Shown here piece by piece: positions 60,693-64,000 of a stretch of DNA of 64,000 nt. The translations under genes and the position numbers were made by a program. How positions within the stretch are numbered: the stretch's first letter is position 1; every line of letters begins with the position of its first letter. Under the pieces are notes generated by a model. The model made no database searches. It was not told the DNA's origin and was given only the letters and a program-made list of their open reading frames with translations. Location of the stretch: the NCBI GenBank assembly GCA_963834725.1, contig CAWICN010000001.1, positions 496,001 to 560,000 of the forward strand, in the 5' to 3' direction. This stretch comes from PALSA-693 sp963834725. Its GTDB lineage: Bacteria; Actinomycetota; Acidimicrobiia; Acidimicrobiales; Palsa-688.

Positions 60693-61859
60693 TCATTTCC
60701 CACGACTCTCTGCGGGACGGTCGAGGAACGCCGCGATCGAGGCCGTGAAGCCGTGAAGGAAGTTCTTGCCGCCGACCGGTCCGAGCTCGCCGGCGCAGAA
60801 AAACCCGCCGACGGGAATGTCGCCGGCGATTTGGCTGATCAGGCCGGTGTCATGGTTTGGCTCGGTGAATAGCCGGGATCCGCGGCCGTTGCAGGTGAAC
60901 AGCAGCGCCCCCGAGATCCGCTGGCCCGCGAGGCCGCTCTCGAGCGTGCGCTCGAGGTTCTCATGCGCCGACTGTGCGTCACGGACGTGGAACTGCACAG
61001 TTTGGCCGACGGTGACTTCTTCCCCTATGGCGATGGCCCCCGATGCGGGATCGACTCCGACCACACCCCGGATCAAAAAGTCGCCGGGCCCTCGCTCGAC
61101 GTTGTACTCGTCGATAACCACGCCCACCTGAACCCCGGTCGTCAGCAGCTCCTGATCCCGTTCCGAAGCAGAGCCGGCCAGGTGCCGGAGGCGAGACAGC
61201 GGAGACTGACCGCCCAGCTCGTGAATGACGTTCCCCGTGGCTTGTGTGATGGTGTAAGGGCTGCCGACCGGTCGGCAGCCCTGGGACACGAGGAACTCGA
61301 CCTCGACATGAGTTGCCAGGCGGACACCCACCGCGCCGCCTGCGAGCGCTCGGTCTCCCAGAAAGAGACTTGGCTGGCCCGGCGCGGTTGCCCCGCTGGC
61401 GAGCCCTCCGAGCACCAACGCGCCGGGAACGTGCTCGTTGAGATGCGCCAGGATGGGGTCGGGCGGGAAGCTGTAGGGGTCGCAGATCATCAGGTGCTTG
61501 CCTTCGGTGAAGTTGTACCCGTAGTAGGCCCCGCCGTTGGGCGTGCGAAGGAACTCCATAGAGAAGGTCTCCACCGGGCCCAACCCGGAACCGAGCCACA
61601 GGGACACTGCAGGCTCCGACTCGATCTCGCGACCCTGGCCGAGCACCCACTCCGCCACGCAGCCTATCAACGTCGGAACGCCGGCCTCCTCCGCCACCGC
61701 CGCCACCAGCGCGTCGGCCGTCGGCAAGAAGTGGGGCGAGGCGAACAACACCGCCAGATCGGCCTGCGCCGCCCCGAGCGAGGCCTTGGCCTGCGTAGCG
61801 GCACGTTTCGCGGCGTCCACCGGATCTGTGGAGATTGCGAGCCCGGAACCAGCTTGCAT
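60693..61859 (-). CDS. FIST-domain sensory protein
   Basis: 388 residues with FIST_N (LAVLFASPHFLPTADALVAAVAEEAGVPTLIGCVAEWVLG, GALVLGGLASGA) and FIST_C (GAIAIGEEVTVGQTVQFHVRDAQSAHENLERTL, GALLFTCNGRGSRLF, VGGFFCAGELGPVGGKNFLHGFTASIAAF). The family binds small ligands such as amino acids and usually works with histidine kinases or methyl-accepting proteins; none is adjacent. No signal peptide or membrane helix. Confidence 0.85.
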   Translation of the reverse strand: MQAGSGLAISTDPVDAAKRAATQAKASLGAAQADLAVLFASPHFLPTADALVAAVAEEAGVPTLIGCVAEWVLGQGREIESEPAVSLWLGSGLGPVETFSMEFLRTPNGGAYYGYNFTEGKHLMICDPYSFPPDPILAHLNEHVPGALVLGGLASGATAPGQPSLFLGDRALAGGAVGVRLATHVEVEFLVSQGCRPVGSPYTITQATGNVIHELGGQSPLSRLRHLAGSASERDQELLTTGVQVGVVIDEYNVERGPGDFLIRGVVGVDPASGAIAIGEEVTVGQTVQFHVRDAQSAHENLERTLESGLAGQRISGALLFTCNGRGSRLFTEPNHDTGLISQIAGDIPVGGFFCAGELGPVGGKNFLHGFTASIAAFLDRPAESRGK

Positions 61860-62024
61860 GGCTACCAGGCTACGACCGTCGCCCGCTTAAATGCAGGCAT
61901 CAGCTAGGTCCACGGATGCATTTCATGGCCTTCTACCTGGAACCCGGTTGCCCCGGTGGTACGGGGGCCGGCGGGCAGCCGGAGGGTCGGGCGCAGGTGG
62001 GGAGCCGGCGACCCGCCGCAAGCA

Positions 62025-62682
62025 CTACGCCAGCCCATAGAGACCGTTTGCGACCATGATCCCTCCCACCACGAGGAGCAGGGAGACAACCAAAACGCGG
62101 CCGTGAGCGCGGAGCCATCTGTTGAAGGCAGTCAAATGGTGCCGGGTCTGGCCCGGAGCGAGAGCGTAAAACAGGATCGGCAGCCACACCAGCAAAACGT
62201 TGATGACCACCACGATGGTCACGCCCAGAATGGTCAGTGCCACGTCGGCTTGCGCGGTCGCAATGACCTGTACTGCGGCCAGGAAGGTGACTCCCGGAGC
62301 GAAGAGGAGGATACCGACCAAGAAGGCACTCGCCGGCGCCGGGTCAGCGGTCATTTTTGACACTATCCCCCTTGACGCCGCCGGCGCTGTCCGGTGCCGG
62401 TTGCGGGCGCCTGGCTACCACGGCGCCCACTAGAAGGAGAAGGACGCCAAGTCCCAGCCTGAGGCCGTAGCGCGGCGTATGCTCAGCCGGGTGGCTCAGA
62501 TGGGCGCTTCGCAAGATCACCAGAATCACCACGCCGGTGACCAGGCTCATTATCGTCGCGCCGGCCAGGTACGCCAGAGCGGTCAGACGTGGCTTTGCGG
62601 AACCCAGATACACGGCGGCTATCAACAACGCGGTTGGCGACAGCGCTGCGAGTAGCGCCAGTCCGGCTGCCTGGGCCAGCAT
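62025..62682 (-). pseudogene. SfLAP/GAP-family membrane protein, split by a frameshift
   Basis: Two overlapping frames give the two halves of one six-helix protein: 62344-62682 (MLAQAAGLALLAALSPTALLIAAVYLGSAKPRLTALAYLAG and helix 3) and 62025-62363 (ADPAPASAFLVGILLFAPGVTFLAAVQVIATAQADV and two more helices, ending AHGRVLVVSLLLVVGG). Intact relatives (sulfolipid-1-addressing/GAP type) carry both in one frame with a K/R-rich linker. The halves overlap by 20 bases in the region AGTGTCAAAAATGACC and differ by one base of frame. Either a pseudogene, two coupled half-proteins (GTG 62363), or an assembly error. Confidence 0.75.
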
Positions 62683-62719
62683 CAGACGTCCTGTTCGGGC
62701 CGGGCCGGCGGGCGCCCTC

Positions 62720-62893
62720 TTACTGGCCCGACGTCAGGGCGGCCTGGAATTTGGCGACTCGCAGCGCGACGAACGGCTCAGCCCAAGTTTGCAAGGTGCC
62801 GGACACTCGCTGCTCCATGAACACGCCTTCCAGTTGTCGTGGCGCAAGGCCAAGGCCTCGCCGTCGTCAGAAAAATACACCCTGACCCGATAG
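62720..62893 (-). pseudogene. Arylsulfatase C-terminal remnant
   Basis: One frame reads RVRVYFSDDGEALALRHDNWK and a second, shifted, continues VFMEQRVSGTLQTWAEPFVALRVAKFQ, ending at TAA. Together these are the conserved C-terminal stretch of sulfatases (YFxDDGxLxALRYDNWKVVFMEQR..G....WAEPF). No N-terminal sulfatase domain is present in the window. It lies in the 420-base gap before the SHOCT gene. Confidence 0.65.
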
Positions 62894-63104
62894 TCCTCCC
62901 CCGAAGCGGGTGAGAGGAACCCGGCCGGGGAGTCGGTCGTTGCCTGCTCCCGAAATCGCCCGGATAGGGTGAGCCGACCCGATCCATTCGGTCTTATGTT
63001 GTGGCTGACCGACCGGGTCGGGAGCGCACGCCCCCGGGATGCCCGTCGATGCCGGTCTCGCGTTACTACAGACGATTGCATCCGGGCCGAGGAGGAGAGA
63101 GCCG

Positions 63105-63497
63105 GTGGCTGCCTACGATTATCCGCTTCTGGGTGTTTTCTGGACCCTTCTCGAAATCTTTGCCTTCGTTATCTGGATCTGGCTGTTGATCGTGGTGTTC
63201 AGCGACATCTTTCGCAGTCACGACCTGGGTGGTGTGGCCAAGACCCTGTGGGTCCTCTTCGTCCTGTTTGTACCGCTGTTAGGGGTCCTGATCTATCTCA
63301 TCGCCCGCGGCGGCAGTATGGGGGAGCGGGCCGCGGAGCAAGCCCAACGCCGGGATGAGGCCTTCCGGGCCTACGTGCAGCAGACCGCCGCCACACCGAA
63401 CGCGACCGATGAGCTGACGAAGCTGGCCGACCTCAAGGCGTCGGGCGCTATCACCGAGGAAGAGTTCCAGGCGGCCAAGCAGAAGGCACTTACCTGA
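63105..63497 (+). CDS. SHOCT-domain membrane protein
   Basis: 130 residues from GTG 63105 behind GGAGGAGAG. Two membrane helices (LLGVFWTLLEIFAFVIWIWLLIVVFSDIF and AKTLWVLFVLFVPLLGVLIYLIARG) of the PLDc_N type, a charged linker, and a C-terminal SHOCT motif (ATDELTKLADLKASGAITEEEFQAAKQKAL). The function is unknown; such proteins are common in Actinobacteria. A copy of the palindromic repeat follows 27 bases later. Confidence 0.87.
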   Translation: MAAYDYPLLGVFWTLLEIFAFVIWIWLLIVVFSDIFRSHDLGGVAKTLWVLFVLFVPLLGVLIYLIARGGSMGERAAEQAQRRDEAFRAYVQQTAATPNATDELTKLADLKASGAITEEEFQAAKQKALT

Positions 63498-63523
63498 GGC
63501 TCGAGGCAGATCAGGTCGAGCCA

Positions 63524-63562
63524 AGCGCTTCGAATCTCAACGTAGTTGAGATCTGAAGCACT
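63524..63562. repeat. Palindromic intergenic element, copy C (39 bp, minimal)
   Basis: AGCGCTTCGAATCTCAAC-GTA-GTTGAGATCTGAAGCACT: the two termini of copy A joined with only GTA between. It lies between the SHOCT gene and the GH15 gene and can fold into a long hairpin. Confidence 0.88.
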
Positions 63563-63633
63563 AAGCGAAACTGGACCGAGATCCAACGGCAAATGTGGAC
63601 GGTCCGAAATGTAGATAGGGAGATGAAAGGACA

Positions 63634-64000
63634 ATGGCAAACGAGGCTTCAAAGAAGCGTCCGGTTACGTCGCCGCCGGCATCGGCAACGCCTGCACCGG
63701 GCTCGGTTACCCAGCCGGACCGTGATCAGCTCGATGGCGGGTTCCCGCCTATCGCTGAGTATGGCTTCCTCTCGGACTGCGAAACCAGCTGTCTGGTGGC
63801 TCCGGATGGATCCGTGGAGTGGCTCTGTGTGCCCCGACCTGATTCACCCAGCGTGTTCGGATCGCTCCTGGATCGCACCGCTGGCCGTTTCCGCTTCGGC
63901 CCGGGCAGCACTCACGTGCCGCATCAGCGCCGCTATGTGCCAGGAACCATGGTCCTGGAGACGACCTGGCATACGCCGACGGGTTGGCTCATTGTCCAGG
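63634..64000 (+). CDS. GH15-family glucanase/trehalase-like enzyme (partial)
   Basis: The first 122 residues, cut by the right edge, from ATG 63634 after AAAGGAC. A proline/alanine-rich leader (KKRPVTSPPASATPAPG) is followed by GGFPPIAEYGFLSDCETSCLVAPDGSVEWLCVPRPDSPSVFGSLLDRTAGRFRFGP, the N-terminal beta-sandwich of GH15 glucoamylase/trehalase proteins (DUF5911). The catalytic (alpha/alpha)6 barrel lies outside. It should hydrolyse alpha-glucosidic bonds; substrate not predictable from this part. Confidence 0.82.
   Translation, partial: MANEASKKRPVTSPPASATPAPGSVTQPDRDQLDGGFPPIAEYGFLSDCETSCLVAPDGSVEWLCVPRPDSPSVFGSLLDRTAGRFRFGPGSTHVPHQRRYVPGTMVLETTWHTPTGWLIVQ

Overview
The window is G+C-rich and gene-dense, with long overlapping antisense ORFs, frequent GTG/TTG starts and many ATGA/GTGA stop-start overlaps. 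The gene content points to an actinobacterium: an F420-type luciferase-like oxidoreductase, a DUF2510 protein, a Lon-like PDZ protease, an SfLAP/GAP-type membrane protein, and many CaiB-type CoA transferases, acyl-CoA dehydrogenases and SDRs. Class Acidimicrobiia or a soil relative is my best guess, but this is inference because there is no rRNA or tRNA gene in the window.

Layout. 1-2390 (minus): acyl-CoA ligase, a tiny coupled ORF and a benzoylformate-decarboxylase-type enzyme. 2603-6394: SDRs flanking a thiolase-fold protein and its DUF35 partner. 6483-10137: a palindromic repeat, a PNPOx-like protein, a secreted beta-helix protein, a methyltransferase-like membrane protein and a CinA-C protein. 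10311-14030 (plus): two HsaA-like flavin enzymes flanking a redoxin gene whose active-site codon is an in-frame TGA, a strong selenocysteine candidate. 14096-18419: a TetR-controlled heterodimeric ABC exporter. 18442-24774 (plus): a dienelactone hydrolase followed by a compact cluster of two more thiolase-fold/DUF35 pairs and two CaiB-type CoA transferases. 25009-34946: amidohydrolases, a TetR/cupin/SnoaL unit, a paired acyl-CoA dehydrogenase, a third CoA transferase and an SDR. 34948-43419: an EthD protein, a methyltransferase, an F420-type oxidoreductase, a beta-propeller, an S15 hydrolase, a YihY-like membrane protein and a Lon-like protease. 43454-47208: a vWA/CoxE protein and an IS1634-like element carrying a passenger gene. 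47341-48848: two-subunit hydroquinone dioxygenase. 48971-58193: an aromatic-degradation cluster (Rieske dioxygenase alpha and beta, SDR, extradiol dioxygenase, ACMSD-like decarboxylase) with a divergent 2-hydroxyacid dehydrogenase/TPP-enzyme pair. 58389-64000: antiporter, FIST protein, several gene remnants, a SHOCT protein and the start of a GH15 glucanase.

How the genes work together. The overall theme is catabolism of CoA-activated, probably aromatic or alicyclic, acids: ligation or transfer to CoA, dehydrogenation by paired flavoenzymes, carbon-carbon cleavage by thiolase-fold enzymes that lack the nucleophilic cysteine (retro-aldolase type, each beside a DUF35 partner), plus aromatic ring hydroxylation and cleavage. 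Regulation is local: two TetR genes each face a clear palindromic operator.

Three sequence-level features stand out. First is the candidate selenoprotein with a bSECIS-like hairpin. Second are short tandem duplications that repeatedly sit on start or stop codons at gene junctions. Third is a three-copy family of palindromic intergenic repeats sharing the same termini. Several broken genes (MerR, arylsulfatase, SfLAP, an internally deleted ORF) suggest local decay or assembly frameshifts.
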